Source: Achromobacter spanius (lineage in GTDB: Bacteria; Pseudomonadota; Gammaproteobacteria; Burkholderiales; Burkholderiaceae_B). Taken from it: a stretch of 64,000 bases of DNA. The DNA is taken from assembly GCF_003994415.1 (NCBI RefSeq), contig NZ_CP034689.1, forward strand, positions 3,534,001 through 3,598,000, written 5' to 3'. Positions 51,837-63,597 of the stretch are shown one piece after another (position 1 is the first letter of the stretch; each line of letters opens with the position of its first letter). The position numbers were made by a program, and so were the translations under genes. The notes under the pieces were generated by a model. That model was not told the DNA's origin. It saw only the letters and a program-made list of their open reading frames with translations, and did no database searches.

Positions 51837-52739
51837 ATGAATTACGACGTGATCATTGTGGGCGGCAGCTTTGCCGGCCTATCGGCCGCCATGCAACTGG
51901 CGCGTGCCAGAAGGCGTATCGCGCTGATCGATGGCGGCCAGCCCCGCAACCGTTACGCTGCCCACTCGCACGGCTTCCTTGGCCAGGACGGCAAGACGCC
52001 GCAGGACATCGTGCAGCAGGCCCGCGAGCAGTTGGCCCACTATCCCACCGTGACATTCCTGGATGGCAACGCCGTAACGGCCAGTGGTTCAATCGGCCGC
52101 TTTGCAGTAACGATGGCGGACGGGCAGCAGGTGCAAGGCAAGCGCCTGATTTTGGCCACGGGGCTGCGCGACGAACTCCCCGCCCTGCCCGGCTTGAACG
52201 AGCGTTGGGGCAAGACGGTCTTGCACTGCCCTTACTGCCATGGCTATGAAGTGGCCGGCAGCCCGCTGGGCGTGATGGCGGCGCATCCGATGTCGGCGCA
52301 CCAGGCCATGCTGCTGCCGGACTGGGGTCCCACTACGTTCTTCACACAAGGTGAATTTGAACCGGATGAGGAACAGGCCGCTTTGATGGCCAAGCGCGGC
52401 GTGCGTATCGAGCGCAGCCCTATCGTTGAATTGATGGGCACGTCCCCTAGCCTGGACGCTGTCAAGCTGGCCGACGGGCGGCGCATGGCAGTCCACGCGC
52501 TGTTCGTGGCCAGCAAGACGCACATGACCAGCCCGCTGGCTGCGCAGTTGGGTTGCGCGTTCAGCGACGGCCCCCTGGGTCCGTTGATACGTGTGGATGA
52601 TCTGCGGCAGACAAGCGTCGAAGGCGTCTTCGCCGCAGGCGACGCCGCCATTCCCATGAGCAACGCCACGCTAGCCAGCGCGTCCGGCGTGATGGCGGGC
52701 GTGTGCGCGCATCGTTCGCTGGTGATGGATTGCTCGTAG
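51837..52739 (+). CDS. Thioredoxin-reductase-like NAD(P)/FAD-dependent oxidoreductase
   Basis: 300 residues. FAD motif VIIVGGSFAGLSAAMQLARARRRIALIDGG, redox-active pair in HCPYCHGYEVAG, C-terminal FAD contact GVFAAGDAA. The NAD(P) region (GVMAAHPMSAHQAMLLPDWG) lacks the usual GxGxxG, so it may not use NADPH in the standard way. AAGGAG lies 7 nt before the ATG. The stop codon TAG falls inside the first base positions of a 145-bp repeat that follows. Confidence 0.88.
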   Translation: MNYDVIIVGGSFAGLSAAMQLARARRRIALIDGGQPRNRYAAHSHGFLGQDGKTPQDIVQQAREQLAHYPTVTFLDGNAVTASGSIGRFAVTMADGQQVQGKRLILATGLRDELPALPGLNERWGKTVLHCPYCHGYEVAGSPLGVMAAHPMSAHQAMLLPDWGPTTFFTQGEFEPDEEQAALMAKRGVRIERSPIVELMGTSPSLDAVKLADGRRMAVHALFVASKTHMTSPLAAQLGCAFSDGPLGPLIRVDDLRQTSVEGVFAAGDAAIPMSNATLASASGVMAGVCAHRSLVMDCS

Positions 52740-53227
52740 TATGGGTGTAGCGCGCGATGCGTGGCGCAAGAACCCTGCCGAAGATCGCGCGCAACCCATC
52801 GCGCGGACGTTGCCGATGGGTTACGCGCGGCAGGCGCCGGTTTTCGCGGGCAGGCGGTGCCGCGCTACACCCATCCTACGCATCTTGGACAGCACGCCGG
52901 CCCGGCTCGTAGGATGGGTGTAGCGCGCGATGCGTGGCGCAAGAACCCTGCCGAAGATCGCGCGCAACCCATCGCGCGGACGTTGCCGATGGGTTACGCG
53001 CGGCAGGCGCCGGTTTTCGCGGGCAGGCGGTGCCGCGCTACACCCATCCTACGCATATTGGACGGCACGCCGGTCCCGGCTCGTAGGATGGGTGTAGCGC
53101 GCGATGCGTGGCGCAAGAACCCTGCCGAGAATCGCGCGCAACTCATCGCGCGGACGTTGCCGATGGGTTGCGCGCGGCAGGCGCCGGTTTTCGCGGGCAG
53201 GCATTGCCGCGCTACACCCATCCTACG
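52736..53227. repeat. Three tandem copies of a 145-bp palindrome-ended repeat
   Basis: Units at 52736-52880, 52909-53053 and 53083-53227 are nearly identical, with 28-29-bp spacers that are also similar (period 173-174 bp). Each begins GTAGGATGGGTGTAGCGCG (unit 1 has TA for GG) and ends with the complement CGCGCTACACCCATCCTAC; an inner CAACCCATCG/CGATGGGTT pair adds a second stem. The layout is MITE- or REP-like and non-coding. It fills the convergent gap between the flavoprotein and the hydrolase genes. Confidence 0.9.
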
Positions 53228-53248
53228 CATCTTGGGCAGGAGGCCGGG

Positions 53249-54451
53249 TCACCGGTTGGCGGGCGTCGGTGTCGGCGGGATCACGGTATCGCGGATGCGC
53301 GCCTTGAAGAACGCCGCCATGCGGGCGTTCCAGGCTTGATGGAATTGGCGGCGGTCGAAGCCGGGCGCGTCCTGGCAGATGTCGGCTTGTGCCTGGTCGG
53401 GCGGGCAAGGTGCCAGGAACGCGAAGTGGCCCGCGCCTGCCACCACCTGATAATCCGGAGTGTGGCCCTGGCCCTGATCCTTATCCTTATCCTGATCCTG
53501 ATCCTGATCCTTATCCTTATCCTTATCCTTATCCTGGCTTTGCTCCTGGGTCTGATCGTGGGTCTGCTCCCGGCTCTGATCCTGGCTCTGATCCTGGCCC
53601 TCACCCTGCCTTCGACCCAGCGCCAGCCCCACCGCTTCCACATCGGCCAGGCTTACACCGTCTCCGCCCAGCGCCGACGCCCAAAGCTGCACGGGGATCT
53701 TCACCGCTTGCAACGCATTGCCTGGAAAAACATTCAGCGGATCTGCAATGACCACCGCCTTGATGCGCGCATCTTGCACATAGGGCTGCTGAGGAATTTT
53801 CCCGGATGCGATATCTCGGCACATGGGAAGCGTCGGCGCTTCCTGACAAACCTCCAAGCCCGCCTGAAAATCTGGCTTGGCGCCGGCCAACACCAAGGCG
53901 GTATACGCGCCGCGCGAAAAACCGAAGGCGCCGATCTTGGTGGCGTCCACGCGCGCTTGCTGTGGCCAGGCGGTCGTCATGTAGTCGATTACGCGCCGTA
54001 TCTCACGCGGGCGCGTCGAGAAGATTGACAGGTATCCCTGCCGCGAGCGGTCCTGCGCGTTGTCGCCCACGTGGTTGATGGCGACCACCACGAAGCCCGC
54101 ATCCGCCAGCGCCGCGGCGGTGTCGTGATGGCTCAAGAATGAACCGGCCGACCCATGCGACATCACGATCAAGGGATGCCGACCGTCGGGCACGGCGCAG
54201 TTCAAGACGCCAGGGATGGTGGCGCGACCCAGTTTGATCTCCGTGGCGGGGGCGTTGCAAGGCGTCCAGATGCCGCCCGTGAGCGCCGGGCCGTTCATGT
54301 CCACGGGTATCGTCAGGCGCTGGAAGCCGGCAGCCCGGGCGGCGCTCGGCGTCAGGGTGCCGGCAAGACCTAGGGCAAGGACGGAAACAACAGCGGCGGC
54401 AGTGGTGGACGCGGTCGTGCAGCGCGCGCGCAAGAGGGAAAGAAAAGTCAT
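53249..54451 (-). CDS. Secreted alpha/beta hydrolase with an expanded charged repeat
   Basis: 400 residues from ATG 54451; the signal peptide ends PSAARAAGF. The alpha/beta-hydrolase core has nucleophile elbow GAFGFSRGAYTA and a C-terminal AGAGHFAFL histidine, similar to PAF-acetylhydrolase/dienelactone-hydrolase-like secreted esterases. Between the likely acid strand (VVIADPLNVFPG) and the histidine sits a Q/D/K/E-rich insert of about 50 residues built from a hexanucleotide repeat (Gln/Asp, then Lys/Asp dipeptides). The insert should form a solvent-exposed loop. An upstream in-frame start at 54523 would hide the signal peptide. Confidence 0.82.
   Translation of the reverse strand: MTFLSLLRARCTTASTTAAAVVSVLALGLAGTLTPSAARAAGFQRLTIPVDMNGPALTGGIWTPCNAPATEIKLGRATIPGVLNCAVPDGRHPLIVMSHGSAGSFLSHHDTAAALADAGFVVVAINHVGDNAQDRSRQGYLSIFSTRPREIRRVIDYMTTAWPQQARVDATKIGAFGFSRGAYTALVLAGAKPDFQAGLEVCQEAPTLPMCRDIASGKIPQQPYVQDARIKAVVIADPLNVFPGNALQAVKIPVQLWASALGGDGVSLADVEAVGLALGRRQGEGQDQSQDQSREQTHDQTQEQSQDKDKDKDKDQDQDQDKDKDQGQGHTPDYQVVAGAGHFAFLAPCPPDQAQADICQDAPGFDRRQFHQAWNARMAAFFKARIRDTVIPPTPTPANR
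53463..53610. repeat. Hexanucleotide repeat inside the hydrolase gene
   Basis: Period 6 bp: plus-strand CCTTAT/CCTGAT units, purest at about 53475-53532, degenerating to the right. It encodes alternating Asp with Lys, Gln or other residues on the minus strand. Changes of whole units keep the frame. Confidence 0.9.
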
Positions 54452-54490
54452 GGTCGAACGGAACAAGGAAAAGGACGACGGGGCAAGCCG

Positions 54491-54571
54491 CACACCCATA
54501 CCTGCGCAGCACGGTATCGACAATACCGGTCACGCACCCATACCGGTGCAGCGGGGTATCGACAATACCGG
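54491..54571. repeat. Two tandem ~40-bp units with a GGTATCGACAATACC palindrome
   Basis: The two copies (54491-54529 and about 54533-54571) share CACCCATACC-N-GCAGC and the imperfect palindrome GGTATcgacAATACC. They lie 40-120 bp upstream of the hydrolase ATG and could be tandem operators or a small repeat element. Confidence 0.65.
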
Positions 54572-54703
54572 ATTCGAACATGTCTTGTAGCGGCTACGGC
54601 GCGACGCAACCATGCGCTCGTGCATCAAACAACGGGATGGATGGGAATGCCGTAGCGCCACGGCCCACGCGGCGGCGCTACGGCTATCCATGGCATTGCC
54701 CCC

Positions 54704-56434
<1,731 letters not shown>

Positions 56435-56566
56435 GACCTGTCTCCTCGAATACCCTTCCCCTTCTGTTCTGCTGCGGACCTCTGGCCGGGGAAGATGCGG
56501 GCCGCAGTCCTTCAAAACCATCCATCCCAACCTGCCAGGGGTCGACGCGCCCCTTCAGCCCTTTCT

Positions 56567-56875
56567 TCAGCCTTTTTTCATGATGAAAGCCAGCAACAGC
56601 ATGGACACCACGAAGCTGATCCACACCGACGGCGGCTCGTCCAGTGACAGCCACTCCATCACCTTTTCGCCAAACCCCAGAAACGCCAGGTTGACCCAGG
56701 CCGCGGCCATCAATCCAATAAACAGCCTGTCGCCGCGCGTGGTGCGCAGCGGCAGAAAGCCCTTGCGTTCGACCGTGGGCGATTTCAATTCCCATACGGT
56801 CATGCCGATCAGCATCAGCACGATGCAGGTGAAAAACACGGCGACCGGCGTGGTCCATACCATCCAACTGAACAT
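56567..56875 (-). CDS. glpU: DUF2160 membrane protein of the glycerol importer
   Basis: 102 residues, three helices (FSWMVWTTPVAVFFTCIVLMLIGMTVWE...). DUF2160 proteins occur between the permease and binding-protein genes of glpSTPQUV operons; their role is not known but they are consistently present. Confidence 0.88.
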   Translation of the reverse strand: MFSWMVWTTPVAVFFTCIVLMLIGMTVWELKSPTVERKGFLPLRTTRGDRLFIGLMAAAWVNLAFLGFGEKVMEWLSLDEPPSVWISFVVSMLLLAFIMKKG

Positions 56876-56887
56876 GTCGGCCCCCTT

Positions 56888-57692
56888 CTACACGCGGCCC
56901 ATCGCGAAGCCCTTCGCGATGTAGTGGCGCACGAACCAGATGACGATGCCGCCGGGCACGATGGTCAACACGCCGGCCGCCGCCAGCACGCCCCAATCCA
57001 TGCCGGACGCCGACACGGTTCGGGTCATGGTGGCCACGATGGGTTTGGCGTTGACGGACGTAAGCGTGCGCGCCAGCAGCAATTCCACCCAACTGAACAT
57101 GAAGCAGAAAAACGCCGCCACGCCCACGCCCGACTTGATCAGCGGCAGGAAGATCGTGAGGAAAAACCGGGGAAAGGAATAGCCGTCGACATAGGCGGTT
57201 TCGTCGATTTCGCGCGGCACGCCGGACATGAAGCCTTCCAGAATCCACACGGCCAGCGGCACGTTGAACACCAGGTGCGCCAGCGCCACGGCCAGGTGCG
57301 TATCCATCAGCCCGAACGAACTGTAGAGCTGAAAGAACGGCAGCAGGAACACGGCGGGCGGCGTCATGCGGTTGGTCAGCAGCCAGAAGAACACGTGCTT
57401 GTCGCCGATGAAGCGGTAGCGCGAAAACGCGTAGGCCGCTGGCAGCGCCACCGCCAGCGAAATCACCGTATTGATGACGACGTAGATCAGGGAATTGATG
57501 TAGCCCGAATACCAGGCGGGGTCGGTGAAGATGGTGCGGTAATGCTCGAAGGTGAAGTCGCGCGGCCACAGCGTCAGTGTGCTGACGATTTCGGTATTGG
57601 TCTTGAACGACATGTTCAGCATCCAGTACAGCGGCAGCAGCGCGAACACCAGGTACAGGATCAGGAAGGCGGTACGCCACCAGGTGGATTGG

Positions 57693-57700
<8 letters not shown>
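56888..57700 (-). CDS. glpQ: Glycerol ABC importer permease GlpQ
   Basis: 270 residues, six helices, MalG-like, with the EAA loop (EIDETAYVDGYSFPRFFLTIFLPLIKSGVGVAAFFCFMFSW). Start overlaps the glpP stop by 8 bp. Confidence 0.92.
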
Positions 57701-58579
<879 letters not shown>

Positions 58580-58583
<4 letters not shown>

Positions 58584-59668
58584 GGGATCAGCACCTCGTC
58601 GCGATAAAAGCAGGTGTGCGGATTCAGCACCGACAACCAGACGGTGCCGCCGACGGCGGCGGGCACGATATTGCTGCCCAAGCGGGCGCGCACGGGCGTG
58701 CCTTCGAAGTCGGCCACCAGCAAGGTGTAGGTGCCCACGTCCTGCACGCGCTCTACCCGCATGGGTACAGCGCCCGCCGTGTTCGCGTCTGTCAGGCGCA
58801 GGTATTCGGGGCGCACGCCCAGCTTGATGGGGCCGGCGTTAGCCAGCTTTGCGGCCACTTCGGGCGTGGCGCCTTGCACGCGCGTCTGCCCCACCCACAG
58901 CGCATCGTCGCGCCATTGCGCCGGCAGGAAGTTCATGCCGGGCGACCCGATGAAATGGCCCACGAAGGTATGCGCCGGCCGTTCGAAGAGATCGTCCGCG
59001 CTGCCCACCTGCACGGCGCGTCCGCGCGCCATCACCATGACCTGGTCGGCAAACGTCAGCGCTTCGGTCTGGTCGTGCGTCACGTAGATCAGCGTCAGCT
59101 TGAATTCGTGATGAATTTCCTTGAGCTTGCGCCGCAGCTCCCACTTCAGTTGCGGGTCGATCACCGTCAAGGGTTCGTCGAACAGAATGGCCGACACGTC
59201 ATTGCGCACCAGGCCACGGCCCAGCGATATTTTTTGTTTGGCGTCGGCCGTCAGGCCGCTGGCGCGGCGGTCCAGCACGTGCGACATCTCCAGCATTTCG
59301 GCAATGCGGCCCACCCGTTCGCGGATGTGTTCGGGCGCAACGCCCCGGTTGCGCAGCGGAAAGGCCAGGTTGTCGGCCACCGTCATCGTGTCGTAGACCA
59401 CGGGAAACTGGAACACCTGCGCGATGTTGCGCGCCTGCGGGGATTTGGCCGTGACGTCCTGGCCGTCAAACAAAATGCGCCCGTGCGAGGGGCGCAACAA
59501 ACCCGATACGCAGTTGAGCAAGGTGGTCTTGCCGCAGCCCGACGGGCCCAGCAAGGCATAGGCGCCGCCGTCGCGAAAGGTGAATTGCAGCGGTAGCAGC
59601 GCGTAGTCGTCGTCGGTCTTGGGGTCGGCCACGTAGGAATGGGAAAGGTCCAGCTCGATCTGCGCCAT
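58580..59668 (-). CDS. glpT: Glycerol ABC importer ATPase GlpT
   Basis: 362 residues: MalK-like ATPase with Walker A GPSGCGKTT, Walker B AILFDEPLTVID, H-loop THDQTEAL, and a C-terminal TOBE-like domain. The usual LSGG signature is degenerate (ASGLTADAKQKISLGRGL), which is typical of one ATPase of this heterodimeric pair as I recall. TGATG overlap with glpS. Confidence 0.9.
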
Positions 59669-60765
59669 CAGGCCGCCTCCCCGTTCATGCCCGGATGGCG
59701 CGGTGCGGCCAGAGGGGCGGCCAACAGCGCGCCGCCGGTGTTGAATGCATAGGTGTTGGCCGGGTCGAAATACAGTTGCACGCGCTCGTCCAAGGTATAG
59801 CGATGCACGCCCGGCAGTTGCGCCACCACGTCGCCCGCGGCCGTTTCCGCATGCACGAAGGTGTCGGAACCTGAAATTTCAGCTAGCTTCACCACGCCGG
59901 CCAGGCCCACATGACCGGGGCGCGGTTCCACGTCCAGCGCGCCCGCGCGCAGGCCCGCGGTGATGTCGGCGCCTGCCTGCGCAGGCAGGTCGCGGTCAAC
60001 CGCCACCTGACCTTGCAGGACGAAACCCGTGTCCGTGCGCCGGGCCGCGAACAGGTTCATGGGCGGATCGCTGAATGCGCGCGCCACGCGTATGGAATTG
60101 GGGCGGTGAAAGACCTGGGCCGTGGGGCCGTATTGCAGCAGCTCGCCCGCATCCAGCACGGCGGTGTGGCCTCCCAGCAACAGGGCTTCGCCCGGTTCGG
60201 TCGTGGCGTAGACCACGGTGGAACGCCCTTCGGCAAACAATTCCGAAAGCTCGTCGCGCAGTTCTTCGCGCAGCTTGTAGTCCAGGTTGACCAGGGGTTC
60301 GTCCAGCAGGATCAGGGGCGCGTCCTTCACCAAAGCCCGGGCCAGCGCCACCCGCTGCTGCTGCCCGCCAGACAGTTCCGACGGGTAGCGCGCCAGCAGA
60401 TGGTCGATGTGCAGCCGGGCCGCCATGGCGCGGACTTTTTCGCGGATGTCCTTTTCGCCGCGCAGCTTGAGCGGCGACGCGATGTTGTCGTAGACCGACA
60501 TCGACGGGTAATTGATGAATTGCTGGTACACCATGGCGACGTTGCGCTGGCGCACGGGCACGCCCGTGACATCCACGCCGTCAACCAGTACGCGGCCTTC
60601 GGTGGGTCGGTCCAGCCCGGCCATGATGCGCATCAACGAGGTTTTGCCCGCCAGGGTCACCCCCAGCAGCACCGTCATGGCTCCCGGCACGGGGGCCAGG
60701 CTCATGGGAGTCAGGTGCGTTTGCGAGCCGGCCCGCAAACCTATCCTGTCCAAGGTCAGCTGCAT
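59668..60765 (-). CDS. glpS: Glycerol ABC importer ATPase GlpS
   Basis: 365 residues. Walker A is atypical (GVTLAGKTS in place of GPSGxGKS), while the signature LSGGQQQRVALARALV and Walker B LILLDEPLVNLD are canonical; the H-loop position reads TTEPGEAL, without His. GlpS and GlpT thus look complementary, each with one degenerate element, suggesting an asymmetric heterodimer. First gene of the operon, divergent from glpR. Confidence 0.9.
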   Translation of the reverse strand: MQLTLDRIGLRAGSQTHLTPMSLAPVPGAMTVLLGVTLAGKTSLMRIMAGLDRPTEGRVLVDGVDVTGVPVRQRNVAMVYQQFINYPSMSVYDNIASPLKLRGEKDIREKVRAMAARLHIDHLLARYPSELSGGQQQRVALARALVKDAPLILLDEPLVNLDYKLREELRDELSELFAEGRSTVVYATTEPGEALLLGGHTAVLDAGELLQYGPTAQVFHRPNSIRVARAFSDPPMNLFAARRTDTGFVLQGQVAVDRDLPAQAGADITAGLRAGALDVEPRPGHVGLAGVVKLAEISGSDTFVHAETAAGDVVAQLPGVHRYTLDERVQLYFDPANTYAFNTGGALLAAPLAAPRHPGMNGEAA

Positions 60766-60879
60766 CTAGTCTCCTCAACCTACTTATATGTCCCTGTTTT
60801 AAAACGGACTTCGGTATTCGGTACAGCGCCCCAGCCGCTACGCGCAATGGCGTAACAGGATGAGCATACTCTTTCAGGT

Positions 60880-60958
60880 ATCTTTCGTTTTTTTTGCGTT
60901 TTACCCAAGAAGCGAACAAAAAACAATCTTGCAGTGCGGCATTATTTTTCGCTTTTGT
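60880..60958. promoter_or_regulatory. Three TTTCG(C/T)TTTT-like half-sites in the glpS-glpR divergent region
   Basis: TTTCGTTTTTTTT (60880-60892), GCGAACAAAAAAC on the opposite strand (60910-60922) and TTTTTCGCTTTTGTTG (60943-60958) recur in the 210-bp gap. DeoR-type GlpR operators contain TTTCG/CGAAA half-sites. These are therefore likely GlpR-binding sites controlling the importer and glpRD. Confidence 0.55.
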
Positions 60959-60975
60959 TGTTTTATCATGCGAAT

Positions 60976-61794
60976 ATGACACTGAATCCACGACAGAGCG
61001 CGTTGGTCGAAATGGTGCGGGCCCAAGGCTCGGCCACGATCGAAGAGCTCGCCAAACGCTTTGACGTCACGCTGCAGACCGTGCGGCGCGACGTCAACAT
61101 TCTTTCCGAAGCCGGCATGCTGTCGCGCTTTCATGGTGGCGTGCGCATTGAAGCGTCCACCATCGAGAACATTGCCTACCGCAAGCGCCAGGGGCTGCAC
61201 GCCGCGGGCAAGCAACGCATTGCCGAAGCCGTGGCGCGCGCCGTGCCGGACGGCTGTTCGCTGATCCTGAACATCGGCACCACCACCGAGGCCATCGCGC
61301 GCGCCCTGCTGCGCCATCGCGGCCTGCGCGTCATTACCAACAACCTGCATGTGGCGGACATCCTGTCCGACAACCCGGATTGCGAAGTCATCGTGGCCGG
61401 CGGCGTGGTGCGTTCGCGCGACCGCGGCATCGTGGGCGAAGCCACCATGGATTTCATCCGCCAGTTCAAGGTGGATATCGGCCTGATCGGCATTTCGGGC
61501 ATCGAAGCCGACGGCACGCTGCGCGATTACGACTTCCGCGAAGTGCGTGTGGCGCGAACCATCATCGAACAATCGCGCGAAGTCTGGCTAGCCGCCGACA
61601 GCAGCAAATTCAAACGCCAGGCCATGGTGGAACTGGCGCATATCTCGCAAATCGACCGATTCTTTACCGACGCGCACCCGCAGGAACCCCTGGCGCAGGT
61701 GCTGCTGGATTCCGGCGTGCGCTGCGAAGTCGCGGCCGCGCCCAATGGAGCCGGCGTAGAGACCCCCACGAATAATTCCGCATCCAACTTATGA
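60976..61794 (+). CDS. glpR: DeoR-family glycerol regulator GlpR
   Basis: 272 residues: DeoR HTH (MTLNPRQSALVEMVRAQGSATIEELAKRFDVTLQTVRRDVNILSEAGML) and sugar-phosphate-binding domain (GCSLILNIGTTTEAIARALL, GVVRSRDRGIVGEATMDFIRQFKVDIGLIGISGIEADGTLRDYDFREV). It represses glycerol genes and is released by glycerol-3-phosphate in known systems. Its stop overlaps the glpD start (ATGA), so the two are co-translated. Confidence 0.93.
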   Translation: MTLNPRQSALVEMVRAQGSATIEELAKRFDVTLQTVRRDVNILSEAGMLSRFHGGVRIEASTIENIAYRKRQGLHAAGKQRIAEAVARAVPDGCSLILNIGTTTEAIARALLRHRGLRVITNNLHVADILSDNPDCEVIVAGGVVRSRDRGIVGEATMDFIRQFKVDIGLIGISGIEADGTLRDYDFREVRVARTIIEQSREVWLAADSSKFKRQAMVELAHISQIDRFFTDAHPQEPLAQVLLDSGVRCEVAAAPNGAGVETPTNNSASNL

Positions 61795-63386
61795 ACCAAC
61801 CGCTCGCCAACGTCACCCCGCCCGATCGCAACCGCCTGCTGTCCACGCTGGACAACACGCCGTCCTGGGACGTCATCGTCATCGGTGGCGGCGCAACGGG
61901 CCTGGGCACCGCCGTGGACGCCGCCGCGCGTGGCTACCGCACCTTGCTGATCGAAGGCGCCGACTTTGCCAAGGGCACGTCCAGCAAGGCTACGAAACTG
62001 GTGCATGGCGGCGTGCGCTATCTCGCCCAAGGCAATGTCAGTCTGGTGCGCGAAGCGCTGCACGAACGCGGTCTGCTCAATCGCAACGCGCCGCACCTGG
62101 TGTGGCCGCTGGGTTTCGTGGTGCCCGCCTACAACCTGTTCGACCAGCCTTTCTATGGCATCGGCCTGAAGATGTACGACATGCTGGCCGGCAAGCTGAA
62201 CCTGGCGCCCAGCCGCTGGTTGTCGCGCCGCGACACGCTGGCCAATGCGCCCACGCTGGCGGAAAACGTCAACGGGCGTGGCTTGAAGGGTGGCGTGCTG
62301 TATTACGACGGCCAATTCGACGACGCGCGCCTGGCGATGAGCCTGATGCGCACGCTGTTCGACCTGGGCGGCACGGCCGTGAACTACGTGCGCGCCACGG
62401 GCCTTAGCACCAGCAACGGCAAAATTGACGGCGTGACCGCGCAAGACGTGATCGGCGGCGCCAGCTTCTCGTTGCGCGCGCGTTGCGTGATCAACGCCAC
62501 CGGTGTCTGGGTGGACGCCGTGCGCCGCATGGAAGACAAGAACGCGGCCACGATGGTGGCGCCCAGCCAGGGCGTGCACCTGACCTTGCCGCAAGAGTTC
62601 CTGCCCGGCAAACGCGCCATTCTTATCCCGAAGACCGACGACGGCCGCGTGCTGTTCGTGGTGCCATGGAACGGCCACACCATCGTGGGCACCACCGACA
62701 CGCCGCGCGGCGATCTGCCGCTGGACCCGGAAGCCGGCGCGCAGGATGTGGACTTCATCCTGAGCACCGCCGCGCGCTACCTCAGCCGCAAGCCGACCCG
62801 CGACGACGTCACCAGCGTCTGGTCGGGCCTGCGTCCGCTGGTCAAGGCCACGGGCGAAGCGTCGACCAAGCAGTTGTCGCGCGAGCACACGATTTTGGTG
62901 TCCAACGCCGGGCTGGTGACGGTAACGGGCGGCAAGTGGACGACCTACCGCCGCATGGCGCAGGACGTGGTGGACACGGCGATTCAACATCACTTGCTGA
63001 CGCAGGCGTCGTGCCGGACCGAATCGCTGCCGTTGCACGGCGCGGCGGGCCTGGCGCCGTCCGAAGAGCATGCGGGCACGCCAGACAGTTACTACGGCAG
63101 CGATCTTGCAGTGTTGAAGGCGTTGCCGGGCGCCGACCGCATGCTGGTCAAGGCCAGTGGTTTGTCGGAAGCGCACGTACGTTTCGCGGCACGCTTTGAG
63201 CTGGCGCGCAGCGCCGAAGACGTGTTGGCCCGCCGCAACCGCGCGCTGTTCCTGGACGCGGAAGCCGCAATGCTGGCCGCCCCCGAAGTCGCCCGCATAC
63301 TGGCCGAAGAGCTGGGCCACGACGCCGCGTGGCAACAACGCACGCTGCAAGAGCTGGCTACGGTAGCGAAGACGTATCGGCTGTAG
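61791..63386 (+). CDS. glpD: Aerobic glycerol-3-phosphate dehydrogenase GlpD
   Basis: 531 residues with FAD motif VIVIGGGATGLGTAVDAAARGYRTLLIE, the signature FAKGTSSKATKLVHGGVRYLAQGN, and GGKWTTYRRMAQD near residue 385. It oxidises sn-glycerol-3-phosphate to dihydroxyacetone phosphate and passes electrons to quinone. Glycerol imported by GlpSTPQUV must be phosphorylated by a kinase (GlpK), which is not in the window. The TAG stop lies within the first bases of a downstream repeat copy. Confidence 0.95.
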   Translation: MNQPLANVTPPDRNRLLSTLDNTPSWDVIVIGGGATGLGTAVDAAARGYRTLLIEGADFAKGTSSKATKLVHGGVRYLAQGNVSLVREALHERGLLNRNAPHLVWPLGFVVPAYNLFDQPFYGIGLKMYDMLAGKLNLAPSRWLSRRDTLANAPTLAENVNGRGLKGGVLYYDGQFDDARLAMSLMRTLFDLGGTAVNYVRATGLSTSNGKIDGVTAQDVIGGASFSLRARCVINATGVWVDAVRRMEDKNAATMVAPSQGVHLTLPQEFLPGKRAILIPKTDDGRVLFVVPWNGHTIVGTTDTPRGDLPLDPEAGAQDVDFILSTAARYLSRKPTRDDVTSVWSGLRPLVKATGEASTKQLSREHTILVSNAGLVTVTGGKWTTYRRMAQDVVDTAIQHHLLTQASCRTESLPLHGAAGLAPSEEHAGTPDSYYGSDLAVLKALPGADRMLVKASGLSEAHVRFAARFELARSAEDVLARRNRALFLDAEAAMLAAPEVARILAEELGHDAAWQQRTLQELATVAKTYRL

Positions 63387-63560
63387 GATGGGTGCAGCGC
63401 GGGGACGCCTTCAAAAGAAACCAGGCGTACTACGCGCGAAACCCATCAGCACCCGTGAAGTTCTTGCCAACGTTGGAATGCATCCACGCTTGCTTGATGG
63501 GTTGCGCGCGGCATGGGCTGGCTTTCTATTGGCTGATTTCTCGCGCTACACCCATCCTAC
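63383..63560. repeat. Diverged fourth member of the GTAGGATGGG palindrome-ended repeat family
   Basis: It begins GTAGGATGGGTGCAGCGCG and ends CGCGCTACACCCATCCTAC, with the inner AAACCCATC/GATGGGTTGCGCGCGG pair conserved. The core is longer and diverged compared with the tandem block at 52.7-53.2 kb. It lies in the convergent gap after glpD. Confidence 0.85.
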
Positions 63561-63597
63561 GAGCATCGATGCACGTTGCCCGCATGCCCGCAGCGAT

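Noticed and set aside
52736..53227. CRISPR-like array
   Set aside because: Units are 145 bp with internal palindromes, only three copies, spacers are similar to each other and there are no cas genes.
53108..54028. Long plus-strand frame encoding a Leu/Ile repeat over the hydrolase gene
   Set aside because: It is the antisense reading of the hexanucleotide repeat. The minus-strand hydrolase has a signal peptide and catalytic motifs.
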